Part shown: positions 26,911 to 37,200 of the stretch, piece by piece
Position numbering within the stretch: position 1 is the first letter of the stretch
How the letters are laid out: the number at the start of each line of letters is the position of its first letter
NCBI RefSeq assembly: GCF_034929435.1
Contig: NZ_JAYFUM010000025.1
Location: 1 to 64,000 of the forward strand
Direction: 5' to 3'
Source: Arcicella rigui
Lineage (GTDB): Bacteria; Bacteroidota; Bacteroidia; Cytophagales; Spirosomataceae
Length of the DNA: 64,000 nucleotides
Position numbers and translations under genes: made by a program
The notes under the pieces: model-generated
Databases searched by the model: none
What the model was told of the DNA's origin: nothing
The model's input: the letters and a program-made list of their open reading frames with translations, nothing else

Positions 26911-27048
26911 TAAACTTTTTGCAGAAAAAAAGGCTTTTGTTAAAAAAATATTATCATTTCATCATAAAATTGAGTATTTGAACTTAAATATTGCAAACTT
27001 TGCAACGCAAAATACTGCCTCTTTCAGGAATAATTTGCAGTTTTTTTA

Positions 27049-27056
27049 TACCTTTG
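27049..27056 (+). promoter_or_regulatory. -7 promoter element for the deoR-family gene
   Basis: TACCTTTG, 33 bp upstream of the ATG at 27090, matches the Bacteroidota TAnnTTTG element on the plus strand. The upstream TTTG at 27034-27037 is closer than the usual 17-23 bp spacing. Confidence 0.4.
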
Positions 27057-27089
27057 TTCTAAACAATTTGAAAAAATTCAATCACTGTA

Positions 27090-27848
27090 ATGTCGATTAG
27101 CTTATTAAAGAAAGAACGTAAAGATTTGATTTTGAAAGAAATCAATGTTCATACAAGAATATCTTTAGGGGAATTAGTAGAAACTTTGAATGTGTCTGAG
27201 GATACAATCAGAAGAGATATTAATGAATTAGCCGAAGAAGGCGAAATTATCAAAATTCGTGGCGGGGCTATGTCTAAAGCTTACCACCATGCTTCTAACC
27301 TAAAAGAAACTTATGCCCATAGCCATAAAGTTGAAATCGGACAAAAAGCTCTTACTTTGCTCAAAGAAGGAATGCTGGTTTTGATTGGTGGCGGTACTAC
27401 TATTCGAGAATTTGTAAAACTGATTCCAGAAGATTTTTCGGCTACCTTCATGACGGTCAATCCGCTTACTGCCGTTGAATTATTGGATAAACCCAATATT
27501 GAAATTATTCTGATTGGCGGACAAGTATCAAGATACAGCCAAATGTCGATTGGCGGAGAAGTGCATCACCGACTTTCAGAAATGAAAGCGGATTTATGTA
27601 TTTTAGGAACAAATGCTTTGGATGCCCACGGCGGACTAACAGATTCAGATTGGGAAACGGTGCAAGTAAAAAAGGCAATGATGAAGGCGGCAGATAAAGT
27701 AGCGGTTTTGGCGATTTCTGAAAAACTCAATTCAGTAATGAAAATGAAAGTCGCTGATTTACATGATATTGATTACCTTATCACAGAATTACCAGCCAAT
27801 TCTTCAGAACTTTCGGCTTATCAAAATAGTAAATTGCAGGTGATATAA
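27090..27848 (+). CDS. DeoR-family transcriptional repressor
   Basis: A 252-residue regulator. The N-terminal winged helix-turn-helix (about residues 6-60) contains LNVSEDTIRRDINELAEEG, the DeoR recognition helix. The DeoRC sensor domain (about 75-235) has VLIGGGTTIREFV and IGGEVHHRLSEMKADLCILG, the phosphosugar-binding-type motifs. Such proteins are usually released by a sugar phosphate. It is divergent from susC and convergent with the sugar transporter, so it may control the susCD cluster, the NagP-like transporter and nagB in response to an amino-sugar or fucose phosphate. The target set is inferred from position. Confidence 0.85.
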   Translation: MSISLLKKERKDLILKEINVHTRISLGELVETLNVSEDTIRRDINELAEEGEIIKIRGGAMSKAYHHASNLKETYAHSHKVEIGQKALTLLKEGMLVLIGGGTTIREFVKLIPEDFSATFMTVNPLTAVELLDKPNIEIILIGGQVSRYSQMSIGGEVHHRLSEMKADLCILGTNALDAHGGLTDSDWETVQVKKAMMKAADKVAVLAISEKLNSVMKMKVADLHDIDYLITELPANSSELSAYQNSKLQVI

Positions 27849-27850
27849 TT

Positions 27851-27912
27851 GTGATTTAGTGATTTAGTGATTTAGTGATTTAGTGATTTAGTGATTTAGT
27901 GATTTAGTGATT
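27851..27912. repeat. 8-bp tandem repeat (GATTTAGT)n with downstream complementary words
   Basis: Unit GATTTAGT is repeated seven times plus partial ends directly after the DeoR-family stop codon. Complementary words (TCACTAAATCAC and similar) lie at 27987-28042 before the convergent transporter stop, so the two sides can pair. This is slippage-prone sequence in a convergent gap. Confidence 0.9.
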
Positions 27913-28042
27913 GGAAAGCAGATTCATCTAAATTGAGTTCCCAAAAATTAATTTTATTTTCATAAACTCACTCAATCACAATTTTAAAAAAATCACTAAT
28001 TCACAACTCACTAAATCACAATTAAAAAATCACTAAATCTTT

Positions 28043-29296
28043 TTACCACGATTGTTTTTTATGACCTATCGTAGCAAAGAATAAAATGTATAAATAACAA
28101 GGAATCAGGATTAAGTAAGCTTCTTGTACTCCTAAAGATTCCGCCATTTTTCCGTAGAAATAAGGTAAAATTGCTCCACCTCCAATACCCATGATGAGCA
28201 AAGCAGAACCAAATTCTGTTTTCTTTCCTAAACCTTTGATTGCCAAGGGGAAAATCGCTGGCCACATCAAAGCGTTTGCCAAGCCCAACATGGCTACAAA
28301 AGCTACCGAAGTAAAACCAGAAGTAAAAATAATTCCTAAAGTAAATATCGCACCAACGATACCACAGCCCATTAAAGCTTTGTTTTGTGAAATATACTTC
28401 GGAATAGCTACGATACCAATGAAGTAACCAACTAACATAGCGACAAGCGTAAGTGAAGTAAAGTTTTTTGAAACATCTAAACTAATGCCCAAAGAACTTC
28501 CGTACTGCCCTATTGTATCGCCTGCAATTACTTCCACTCCGACACAACAAAAGATTGCCAAAATGCCAAATACTAAATTAGCGTGTTGTAATACACTTTT
28601 TTCGCTATTTTCTTGTTTGCTATCGTTCTCTTCTTTACTTGTGTCAATTTCTGGCAAACTTGATTTATAAATTAAAAAAGCCAATCCAAGCAAAGCAATT
28701 GCCATGATGATATAAGGGACAATTACTCTCCCAGCCAATTCATTCAAAAGCGTTTCTTTCTCGGCTGCCAAGCTTGTTTTCAATTGAGTTTCAATGTCGC
28801 TTGCTCCTTCCAAAATAATAGCTCCTAAAATTAGCGGACTTAAAGCTCCTGCAATTTTATTACAAACCCCCATAATACTGATACGCTGAGCCGCACTTTC
28901 GATAGGCCCTAAAATGCTGATATAAGGGTTTGAGGCTGTTTGAAGTAATGAAATTCCTGCTCCTTGAATAAACAAACCCGTAAGAAACAACACGAATGAA
29001 CGAGATTGTGCTGCCGGAACAAAAATGATTGCTCCAATCGCCATAATTACTAAACCCCAAGCCATGCCATTTTTAAAACCTACTTTCTTGAGAATCATAG
29101 ACGAAGGAATCGCTAAAAAAACATAAGCAATATAAAAGGCAAAAGTTACTAAAAGTGCTTGGGCGTATTCGAGTTCACAGGCGATTTTGAGGAATGGAAT
29201 CAGTGTTCCGTTGAGCCAAGTGATAAAACCAAAAATGAAGAAGAGTATCCCAATAATTACAATGGGAGAAAAAAATGATTTACTTTTATTAGTCAT
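28043..29296 (-). CDS. MFS sugar:H+ symporter, FucP/NagP type
   Basis: A 417-residue, 12-TM transporter. FFIFGFITWLNGTLIPFLK in TM1 is the signature of the FucP/GlcP/NagP branch of the major facilitator superfamily, which moves L-fucose, glucose/galactose or GlcNAc with protons. A charged linker of about 35 residues rich in Asp, Glu and Ser (EIDTSKEENDSKQENSE) lies in the central loop. The nearby nagB-type gene on the same strand argues for GlcNAc, whereas the GH29 enzyme upstream argues for fucose. The family is sure; the substrate is not. Confidence 0.88.
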   Translation of the reverse strand: MTNKSKSFFSPIVIIGILFFIFGFITWLNGTLIPFLKIACELEYAQALLVTFAFYIAYVFLAIPSSMILKKVGFKNGMAWGLVIMAIGAIIFVPAAQSRSFVLFLTGLFIQGAGISLLQTASNPYISILGPIESAAQRISIMGVCNKIAGALSPLILGAIILEGASDIETQLKTSLAAEKETLLNELAGRVIVPYIIMAIALLGLAFLIYKSSLPEIDTSKEENDSKQENSEKSVLQHANLVFGILAIFCCVGVEVIAGDTIGQYGSSLGISLDVSKNFTSLTLVAMLVGYFIGIVAIPKYISQNKALMGCGIVGAIFTLGIIFTSGFTSVAFVAMLGLANALMWPAIFPLAIKGLGKKTEFGSALLIMGIGGGAILPYFYGKMAESLGVQEAYLILIPCYLYILFFATIGHKKQSW

Positions 29297-29348
29297 AATG
29301 GTGGTTGGTTTGGGTAAATTATATATTGTAAGGATTATATCATAATAA

Positions 29349-29377
29349 ATTCCCTACAAACAGGGTTCGTAGGGAAT
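29349..29377. other. intergenic hairpin between nagB-type gene and transporter
   Basis: ATTCCCTAC (29349-29357) pairs perfectly with GTAGGGAAT (29369-29377) across an 11-nt loop. It lies 53 bp upstream of the transporter ATG and 42 bp after the nagB-type stop (minus strand). It may separate the expression of the two genes. There is no U-tract, so it is not a clear terminator. Confidence 0.5.
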
Positions 29378-29418
29378 ACGTTCAAGCATTATTAATCTAT
29401 TCTAAATTTCCTATTTTT

Positions 29419-31362
29419 CTAAAAATGGTAGCGAACGAAAGCTTCAATCGCTGCATATTCCGCAAAGCCTAATTTATTGTATAGTTCAGCTGTGGCTTGG
29501 TTGCGGTCTTCGGCTCTTTGCCAAAATTCTCTTGAGTCACTTCCTTGAAACACCACTCCATCTTTTTGTGATTGATGTTTAAAAATTCCATGACGCTTTT
29601 GTAATACTTGTGTCGGACTCATCGGCACGGCCATTTCAATTTCATGAATATCCCATTCGGCCCAAGCTCCACGGTACAACCATACCCAACAATCATTCAT
29701 AAATGATTCTTTTTTCAAACGCTCGATGGCTTCAAAAATCGCATCCAAACATACTTTGTGTGTTCCGTGTGGGTCTGCCAAATCGCCAGCGGCAAATATT
29801 TGATGAGGTTTTATTTCGCTAATAATATCCGAAACTATCTGAATATCAGGCTCGCCAATTGGATTTTTCTGCACAGCTCCTGTTTCATAAAAAGGCATAT
29901 TCAAAAAGTGTACATTAGTCGCAGGAATACCTACGAAACGACAAGTAGCTTTTGCCTCGCCCTGACGAATCAGACCTTTTACATAACGCACCGCAGGAAT
30001 ATCAATTTCACTATCTTTTTTCTTACTTAAAAAAGTACGAGCTTCATCGAAAAGTGTTTTATAGATTTTATTATCAATCTCGAAAGTGCTATTGAAATCA
30101 TCCATAAAATCAATGAATCTCAAAGCTTCGTCGTCTGCCACAGCAATATTTCCTGAAGTTTGATATGCCACGTGTACATCGTGTCCTTGGTCAACCAAAC
30201 GTTGGAAAGTACCGCCCATTGAGATAATATCGTCGTCGGGGTGTGGACTAAAAATTAATACTCTTTTTTGTGCAGGAAAAGCTCTTTCTGGTCTGTTGGC
30301 ATCGCTCGCCAAAGATTTTCCGCCGGGCCAACCTGTAATTGTATGCTGTAAATTCTGGAATACTTGTAAATTAATATCGTAAGCTTGTCCGTAATTTGCC
30401 AATAAATCGCTCAAACCATTTTCGTTATAATCACGATTGGTCAATTTCAAAATGGGTTTATCCAAACTTAAAGCCAAATTGGTAACGGCTTTTTTCACCA
30501 TTGTTTTGTCCCAAACTACTTCTTCTAATAACCAAGGTTTTTTACGGCTACTCAATTCAGAAGCACTGGCTTCGTCCAAGATAAATCTTACATTGTGGTG
30601 TCCTTGTAAATACGAAGCAGGAATTTTTTCAGAAACTGGGCCTTCAATGGCTTCTTTAATTACTTGAGCTTTGTGTTCACCAAAAGCTAATAAGACTACT
30701 CTTTTCGCTTCCATGATAGCTTTTATGCCCATCGTTACGGCACGGCGTGGTACTTTTGCCAAAGAACCAAAATCGCCAGTGGCATCCATTCGGGTGGTAA
30801 TATCCAAGGTCATTAAGCGAGTTCTTGAATTTACTAATGAACCCGGCTCGTTGAAACCAATGTGTCCGTTTCTGCCGATACCTAATATTTGAATATCTAA
30901 ACCGCCTAATTCTTCAATTTGTGCTTCGTACTCTTTGCAGAAAATCGGAAGTTTTTCTAAGGGTAAAGTCCCCGTAGGAATATGACAATTTTCTGGAGCA
31001 ATATTTACGTGGTCGAATAATTGCTCTTTCATAAAACGATGATAACTCTGAATGGCATCGGGTTGCATCGGATAGTACTCATCCAAATTGAAAGTGATGA
31101 CATTCTCAAAACTCAATTCTCCATTTTTATATAATTGAATCAGTTCTGCATATACTTTTTTAGGTGTTGAACCCGTCGCTAAACCTAATACAGCGGGCTT
31201 TCCTTGAGCATTCTTTCTACGGATAATTTGGGCAATTTCGTGGGCAACTACTTTAGAGGCTTCGTTGGCGTCTTTGTAAATTTTGGTAGGTACTCTTTCA
31301 AAGGAAATGGCTTCTTTCTCTAATTCTAAGGGTTCAACAAGTACATTCATATTCATCGTCAT
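29419..31362 (-). CDS. nagB: glucosamine-6-phosphate deaminase fused to a PIG-L/LmbE deacetylase-like domain
   Basis: A 647-residue two-domain protein. The N-terminal NagB domain (about residues 15-280) has LGLATGSTPKKVY, FNLDEYYPM and GIGRNGHIGFNEP, which are the phosphate and active-site motifs for converting GlcN-6-P to Fru-6-P and ammonia. The C-terminal domain (about 360-640) is PIG-L-like, with HPDDD at 374-378 and DPHGTHKVC, the metal site of N-acetyl sugar deacetylases. The ATG at 31362 is chosen because the longer frame adds 13 basic residues without support. Long NagB proteins of this kind occur in Bacteroidota. No nagA or kinase is in the window, so the second domain might supply deacetylation. 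Confidence 0.88.
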   Translation of the reverse strand: MTMNMNVLVEPLELEKEAISFERVPTKIYKDANEASKVVAHEIAQIIRRKNAQGKPAVLGLATGSTPKKVYAELIQLYKNGELSFENVITFNLDEYYPMQPDAIQSYHRFMKEQLFDHVNIAPENCHIPTGTLPLEKLPIFCKEYEAQIEELGGLDIQILGIGRNGHIGFNEPGSLVNSRTRLMTLDITTRMDATGDFGSLAKVPRRAVTMGIKAIMEAKRVVLLAFGEHKAQVIKEAIEGPVSEKIPASYLQGHHNVRFILDEASASELSSRKKPWLLEEVVWDKTMVKKAVTNLALSLDKPILKLTNRDYNENGLSDLLANYGQAYDINLQVFQNLQHTITGWPGGKSLASDANRPERAFPAQKRVLIFSPHPDDDIISMGGTFQRLVDQGHDVHVAYQTSGNIAVADDEALRFIDFMDDFNSTFEIDNKIYKTLFDEARTFLSKKKDSEIDIPAVRYVKGLIRQGEAKATCRFVGIPATNVHFLNMPFYETGAVQKNPIGEPDIQIVSDIISEIKPHQIFAAGDLADPHGTHKVCLDAIFEAIERLKKESFMNDCWVWLYRGAWAEWDIHEIEMAVPMSPTQVLQKRHGIFKHQSQKDGVVFQGSDSREFWQRAEDRNQATAELYNKLGFAEYAAIEAFVRYHF

Positions 31363-31802
31363 TTTATTAAATCGTCCTTTATTTTTTGGACTACGACGCA
31401 AAATTCAAGCTAAAGAATTATACTACCAAACTGAATTAAATATTTTTATTTTAAATTTAAAAATATTTTTAATCGGCAATATATTTCTTATTTTAAATTT
31501 TTATTGATATTTAATTTTGAAATAAGCCTTTTGAAGGTCAAAAAAATCGGCAATAAAGTAGTGAATTTTAGAAATAGATGTGTTTTAAGGCTAAAATCGC
31601 CTTTTTAGGGCTGTTTTTCTTTTTGATGAAAGACAAATTATAAAATATAAAGGAGAATATTGAATAAATTTGATGAAGTGTTTGATGATTTTTTGTTCTT
31701 AGGTTTGAGGAAATTCGAAAATTCCTCAAACCTAAGAACAGAAATGGATAATTGTAAAATTTACAATAAAACTTAAATCGGAAATATTTTACCTATAACT
31801 AT
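31363..31802. other. AT-rich intergenic region with two inverted repeats
   Basis: No gene is seen. AAATATTTTTA (31438-31448) and TAAAAATATTT (31458-31468) form an inverted repeat about 76 bp upstream of the nagB-type ATG, a possible operator. A strong 19-bp perfect hairpin (arms 31694-31712 and 31722-31740, TGTTCTTAGGTTTGAGGAA) lies downstream of the aldehyde dehydrogenase stop on the minus strand and probably ends that transcript, although no U-tract follows. The word AATCGGCAATA occurs twice (about 31471 and 31546). Confidence 0.6.
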
Positions 31803-33266
31803 TTATTTCTGCCAATTATTATCAACCATTCGCCAAATGTTGAGTGGGTTTTCGTTTTGCAATTCCGCAGGTAAAAGGCTGTTTGGGAAATTCTGAAAAC
31901 TGGCAGGACGAACAAAACGCTTGATAGCATCAGGCCCAACGGCAGAAAAACGAGCATCGGTACAAGCTGGAAATGGCCCGCCATGTTGCATGGCAAAACA
32001 AACTTCAACGCCCGTTGGCACGCCATCAAAAATCAATCTTCCACAAATACTTCTAAGAGCGTCCACGATTTCGGGATGAGTACTCAGTTCGGCTTCGGTT
32101 GCCATCAAAGTGGTTGTAAGTTGTCCTTCTAAATGTTGAATGACTGTTAGTAGTTGTGCTTCATCTTTACATTTTACAAGCAAAGAAAAAGGGCCAAAAA
32201 CCTCTTGATGTAGCGTAGGATTATCTAAAAAAGTATCCGCATCTACCGAAGCGACGGTCGATACCGCTTGAATGGTTTCAGTTCTTTCTATCAAAGATTC
32301 TGCTTCGGCAATTACATTTTCTTGCGACAAAGCCACTACTCTTTTGCTTTCATAATTTTGATAAATGCCTGCATTCAACATTTTTACAGGAACAATTTGC
32401 TCAATTTCTTTAGCAAGTACTTTAATGAAATTACTTAGATCAGCATTATCAACCCCCAAAATCAGGCCCGGATTGGTACAAAACTGCCCTGCTCCTTGCG
32501 TGATGGAAGCCGCATATTTCAAAGCCACATCCTCAGAAGCCACGGACATTTTTTCGGGCATCAGCACTACTGGATTGATACTTCCCATTTCTGAAAAAAC
32601 AGGAATAGGTTCTGGTCGTTGATTGGCCAAATCAAAAAGAGCTTTACCACCTATAAACGAACCCGTAAAACCAACTGCTTTTGTCAGTGGGTGCATAACC
32701 AAGTACTTGCCGACTTCAAAACCATTGCCTCCGTCCACATGAGCAAAAACACCTTTGGGCATTCCTGTTCTTTCGGCGGCACGCAAAATAGCCTCTGCCA
32801 CCATTGTCGAAGTACGAGCATGAGCTGGATGCCCTTTTACCACGACTGGACAACCAGCAGCCAAAGCCGATGCCGTATCACCACCAGCGGTTGAATAGGC
32901 ATAAGGAAAATTACTCGCCCCGAAAACAACCACCGTACCAATTGGCACTAACATTTTACGAATGTCAACTTTGGGTAAAGGAGTACGAGCGAGGTCAGCA
33001 GTATCGATGCGAGCTTCTACCCAAGAACCTTCTTCCAAAAGGTCAGCAAACATTTTGCATTGAAAAATCGTCCGTCCACGTTCGCCAAGCAAACGAGCTT
33101 CGGGCAGATTGGTTTCTTCCATCGTCGTTTGAATCAACGCCATGCCCAAAGCTTCAATTTCTTCGGCAATGGCCCTTAAAAAACGAGCCTTTTCTTTTCC
33201 TGAAACCTTACGATACACTTGAAATGCCTCAGCAGACTGACGCATGATTTGATGAATACTTTCCAT
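31803..33266 (-). CDS. aldehyde dehydrogenase, 2-ketoglutarate-semialdehyde (2,5-dioxovalerate) dehydrogenase type
   Basis: A 487-residue cytoplasmic NAD(P)-dependent dehydrogenase. The cofactor region reads VVFGASNFPYAYSTAGGDTASALAAGCPVVVKGHP (given by its parts VVFGASNFPYAYSTAGG and CPVVVKGHP), then FTGSFIGGKALFD, and the catalytic Cys is in GAGQFCTNPG. The GASNFP and KGHPAHARTS wording is typical of the ketoglutarate-semialdehyde branch, the last step of non-phosphorylating pentose, hexarate or hydroxyproline routes. It lies 9 bp downstream of a Nudix-like regulator on the same strand. No other pathway gene is adjacent, so the precise substrate is inferred. Confidence 0.8.
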   Translation of the reverse strand: MESIHQIMRQSAEAFQVYRKVSGKEKARFLRAIAEEIEALGMALIQTTMEETNLPEARLLGERGRTIFQCKMFADLLEEGSWVEARIDTADLARTPLPKVDIRKMLVPIGTVVVFGASNFPYAYSTAGGDTASALAAGCPVVVKGHPAHARTSTMVAEAILRAAERTGMPKGVFAHVDGGNGFEVGKYLVMHPLTKAVGFTGSFIGGKALFDLANQRPEPIPVFSEMGSINPVVLMPEKMSVASEDVALKYAASITQGAGQFCTNPGLILGVDNADLSNFIKVLAKEIEQIVPVKMLNAGIYQNYESKRVVALSQENVIAEAESLIERTETIQAVSTVASVDADTFLDNPTLHQEVFGPFSLLVKCKDEAQLLTVIQHLEGQLTTTLMATEAELSTHPEIVDALRSICGRLIFDGVPTGVEVCFAMQHGGPFPACTDARFSAVGPDAIKRFVRPASFQNFPNSLLPAELQNENPLNIWRMVDNNWQK

Positions 33267-33275
33267 AAAACAGGT

Positions 33276-33989
33276 TTATTTAATGAATTTATACAAATAA
33301 GGAGCTTTATGAGCCGCCCCCGTAAATTTCTTTTCGATACGTTCTAAAATACCCATTGAGAGTATTTTCCTTTGGAAATTATCCCTTCGTAGAGGCTTAT
33401 CCAAAATGGTTTGATATAGAATTTGGAGTTCCTTCATGGTAAATGTTTCGGGTAATAAATTGAGTCCGACCAATTTATCATCCAACATATAACGAAGTGT
33501 TTCTAAGGCTTTTTGTATGATTTCGGCATGGTCGAAAGCCAAATTGGGCAATTGGTGAATATCGTACCATTCACAGAATTCGTCATAAACGCCTGTTTTA
33601 GTAACAACTTTCGAGAAATCTACCAAAGCATAATAACCGATAGAGACAAAACGCTGAAATATCCAACTACTTTCATCAATTTCAAAGTCGTTGACCAATA
33701 GCATTTTCTTCATCATCTCGCCAGTAGAGCGTTTGGCTTTACCAAAAGTATAGAACTGCTCAAGATAAATATCTTTTAAGCCCGTTCTTTCCTCTAAAAT
33801 TCTTTGAGCTGCTTCTTCAAGGTCTTCGCTTTTCAGCACATATCCGCCAGGCAAAGTCCAAGTATCAAGCCTTTTTACTTTAGGAAGTAAAACCTTTAAT
33901 TGCTCGCCATGAAAACCAAAAATCACACAGTCGATTGATAGATGTGGAATATAATTTTCTATATCCATAGTTTTTTTTTCAAACTCCAT
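33276..33989 (-). CDS. Nudix-like sugar-responsive transcriptional regulator (NrtR/AraR type)
   Basis: A 237-residue protein with an N-terminal Nudix domain (about residues 15-140) and a C-terminal winged-helix DNA-binding domain (about 165-235, MKELQILYQTILDKPLRRDN). The Nudix box starts GYVLKSE and ends RILEERTGL; the consensus REUxEE is changed to RILEER (residues 63-68), so two catalytic Glu positions are Ile and Arg and hydrolysis is unlikely. This is the pattern of NrtR-type regulators that bind ligands instead, such as the Bacteroides arabinose regulator AraR. It is co-directional with the dehydrogenase and divergent from the ThuA protein, either of which it may control. ATG 33989 follows a GGGAAG ribosome-binding site. 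Confidence 0.82.
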   Translation of the reverse strand: MEFEKKTMDIENYIPHLSIDCVIFGFHGEQLKVLLPKVKRLDTWTLPGGYVLKSEDLEEAAQRILEERTGLKDIYLEQFYTFGKAKRSTGEMMKKMLLVNDFEIDESSWIFQRFVSIGYYALVDFSKVVTKTGVYDEFCEWYDIHQLPNLAFDHAEIIQKALETLRYMLDDKLVGLNLLPETFTMKELQILYQTILDKPLRRDNFQRKILSMGILERIEKKFTGAAHKAPYLYKFIK

Positions 33990-34211
33990 AATCTTCCCTT
34001 TGAGTACTACATAATACAAAAATAATACAAATACTTGGTGGATTCAAAAAAATGAATTATCATTGTTCCATAATGAAACAATGATAACACTTAATTAATG
34101 ATATTTTTAACTTTTTATTTAAAATATCTATTTAATTTATCGTAAGTATTTGCAAATCAAAAACTTATCAAAGTATCTTATTACTTCTTTCAAAACACAA
34201 TTTTTAAACAA

Positions 34212-37200
34212 ATGAACACAACACAATTTAGTGCTACTAAATTGAAAAATGCCTTATTGATTATGTGTGGCATTTTTCTTTTGGTCTCGAATGTAATGTT
34301 TGGGCAAGCAAAACCGCCGAAAGTATTGGTTTTCAGTAAAACTGCCGCTTTCCGTCATGCTTCGATTGAGGCAGGAAAAGCAGCTTTCCAGAAAATGGCG
34401 AAAGAAAAGGGTTTTGCCGTTGACTTTACCGAAGACGCAACGGTTTTTAAAACAACGAATTTGAAAAATTACAGTGCGGTAGTTTTTTTAAGTACAACTG
34501 GCGATGTTTTAAATCCTGAACAACAATTAGAATTTGAACGCTACATCCAAGCGGGCGGTGGTTACTTGGGGATTCACGCTGCTACTGATACTGAATACGA
34601 ATGGCCATGGTACGGACGTTTGGCGGGTGCTTTCTTCTTAGACCACCCTATTACGCCAAGCAACGTACAAAAAGGTAAATTCTATGTTTCACAGAAAAAC
34701 CACTGGGCAACTAAAATGTTACCTGATGAATTTGAGCGTGAAGATGAATTTTACAGTTTCCAAAAAATTGACCCGACTATCAATGTTGTGGTAAAAATTG
34801 ATGAAAAAACTTATCAAGGTGGTAAAAATGGTGACAATCACCCAATTAGCTGGTATCATGAATTTGATGGCGGTCGCTCGTTTTATACAGCGATGGGACA
34901 TACAGACCAAACGTATTCTGAACCACTTTTCTTAGCACATCTTTGGGCTGGTTTGAATTATGTAATGGGTGGTGACGCTCCGAAACCTTTAGATTATACA
35001 AAGGCTCGTCCAGAAGAAAACCGCTTTACAAAAGTTGTTTTAGAAGAAAAATTGGATGAACCCATGGAATTGACACTTTTGGACAAAGACCGTGTACTTT
35101 TCATTCAACGCAAAGGTGAAATTAGACTTTATAATAATTTAACGAAAGAGTTGAAGACTATTGCTAAATTACCTGTTAGTTTAAAATATGTAAGTGCAGA
35201 AGGTAAAGAATCAGTAGCAGAAGATGGACTTTTGGGCTTGAACAAAGACCCGAACTTTGCACAAAATCACTGGATTTATTTATATTATTCATCTACGAAA
35301 GGCTCTTATAACGTACTTTCAAGATTTACGATGAAAGGCGATGAAATTGATTTGAGTTCGGAAAAGCAATTCTTAACAATCCCAACACAGCGTGAAGAGT
35401 GTTGTCATACGGGCGGTTCAATCGCTTGGGATAAAGTAGGAAACTTATTCCTTTCAACAGGTGATAATACCAACCCACATGGCTCAAATGGATATAGTCC
35501 GAGTGACGAAAGACCAGGAAGATCAGCTTGGGATGCACAAAAATCATCTGCCAATACCAATGACTTACGTGGTAAAATCATCAGAATAAAACCACAAGCA
35601 GACGGTACTTATACCATTCCAGAAGGAAACCTTTTCCCTAAAGGTACGCCAAATACTCGTCCAGAAATTTATACAATGGGACACCGTAACCCATTCCGTA
35701 TTTCGGTTGATAAAAAGACTGGCTTCCTTTATTGGGGTGAAGTTGGTCCGGATGCTTCTAAACCAGATTCTACTCGTGGCCCAGCAGGACACGACGAAGT
35801 AGGGCAAGCACGCAAAGCAGGCAATTTTGGTTGGCCACATTTTGTAGGCGACAACAAAGCGTATCATAAATTTGATTTTGCCAATAATAAATCATTAGAC
35901 TTGTGGGATGCCAACGCACCAACCAATACTTCGCCAAACAATACAGGATTGAAAGTATTACCTCCTGCCCAAAAAGCTTTTGTTTGGTATCCTTATGGCG
36001 ACTCTAAAGAATTCCCATTAGTAGGAAGCGGCGGTAGAAATGCAATGGCTGGTCCAGTATTTTATTCAGAAGATTTCAAAACAGCGAAAAGAGCTTTCCC
36101 TAAATATTATGATGGAAAATTCTTGGAGTACGAATGGATGCGTGGTTGGATAATGGCCGTAACCATGGATAAAGAAGGCAATTATGTTTCAATGGAGCGT
36201 TTTATGCCAAGCTATAAATTCAGTAATCCGATGGATATGGAATTTGCAGACAATGGCGATTTGTATATGTTGGAGTACGGCAGTGGCTGGTTTACTGCCA
36301 ACGACGACGCTCGTTTGATTCGTATTGAGTACAATGGCGGAAACCGTAAACCACAAATTCAAGTGGCGGCAAACCAAATGGGCGGATCTGTTCCTTTCAA
36401 TTTGAAATTAAGCTCAAAAGGAACGGTAGATGCTGATGGCGATGTATTGACCTACTCTTGGAAAATCACTTCAAAGAATGGTTTTAACAAAGTAATTACT
36501 ACCCCAGATGCCAACGTAACACTTTCAAAACAAGGTGTTTATAAAGTTACGCTTACGGTAAATGACGGTAAAGGTGGTATCAACTCGCAGTCAATGGAAG
36601 TTTCAGCAGGAAACGAACCGCCAGTATTAAGTTTAGAAATGCCTCAGAGCAACAAAACTTTCTATGTAGCAAACAAATCTTTCCCTTACGAAATCAAAGT
36701 AAAAGATAAAGAAGACGGCGAACTTGAAAAAGGGATTGCAGGCGAAAACGTAGCGGTAAATATTGATTACTTAGCAGAAGGATTCGACAAAAATATGATT
36801 GCGATGGGTCACCGTTCGGCTGATGCCAATGCGGCTTATGCAACAGGTAAAAAATTGATTGAAGGTAGCGACTGTATGGCTTGTCATGCAAAAGAAAAGA
36901 AATCAATCGGGCCAAGCTACCGTGATGTTGCCAACAAGTATAAAGGCGATAGCAAAGCATTAGAAACATTGACGAAAAAAGTAATTGCTGGTGGAAGTGG
37001 CGTTTGGGGCGAAACAGCAATGGCAGGTCACCCACAACTTTCGGCTGCTGATGCTTCGGAAATGGTAAAATACATTTTGAATATTGCTAACGAAAAACCA
37101 AAAGAAAAAGGTTTACCAACAAAAGGTACATTCACGGCAAAAGTTCCTGCGGCTGACAAAGGAAAAGGTGTATATATTGTACGTGCAGCTTATGAAGACC

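Noticed and set aside
27851..27912. Possible iteron-type replication origin
   Set aside because: The 8-bp repeats lie in a convergent gene gap without a rep gene, DnaA boxes or partition genes.
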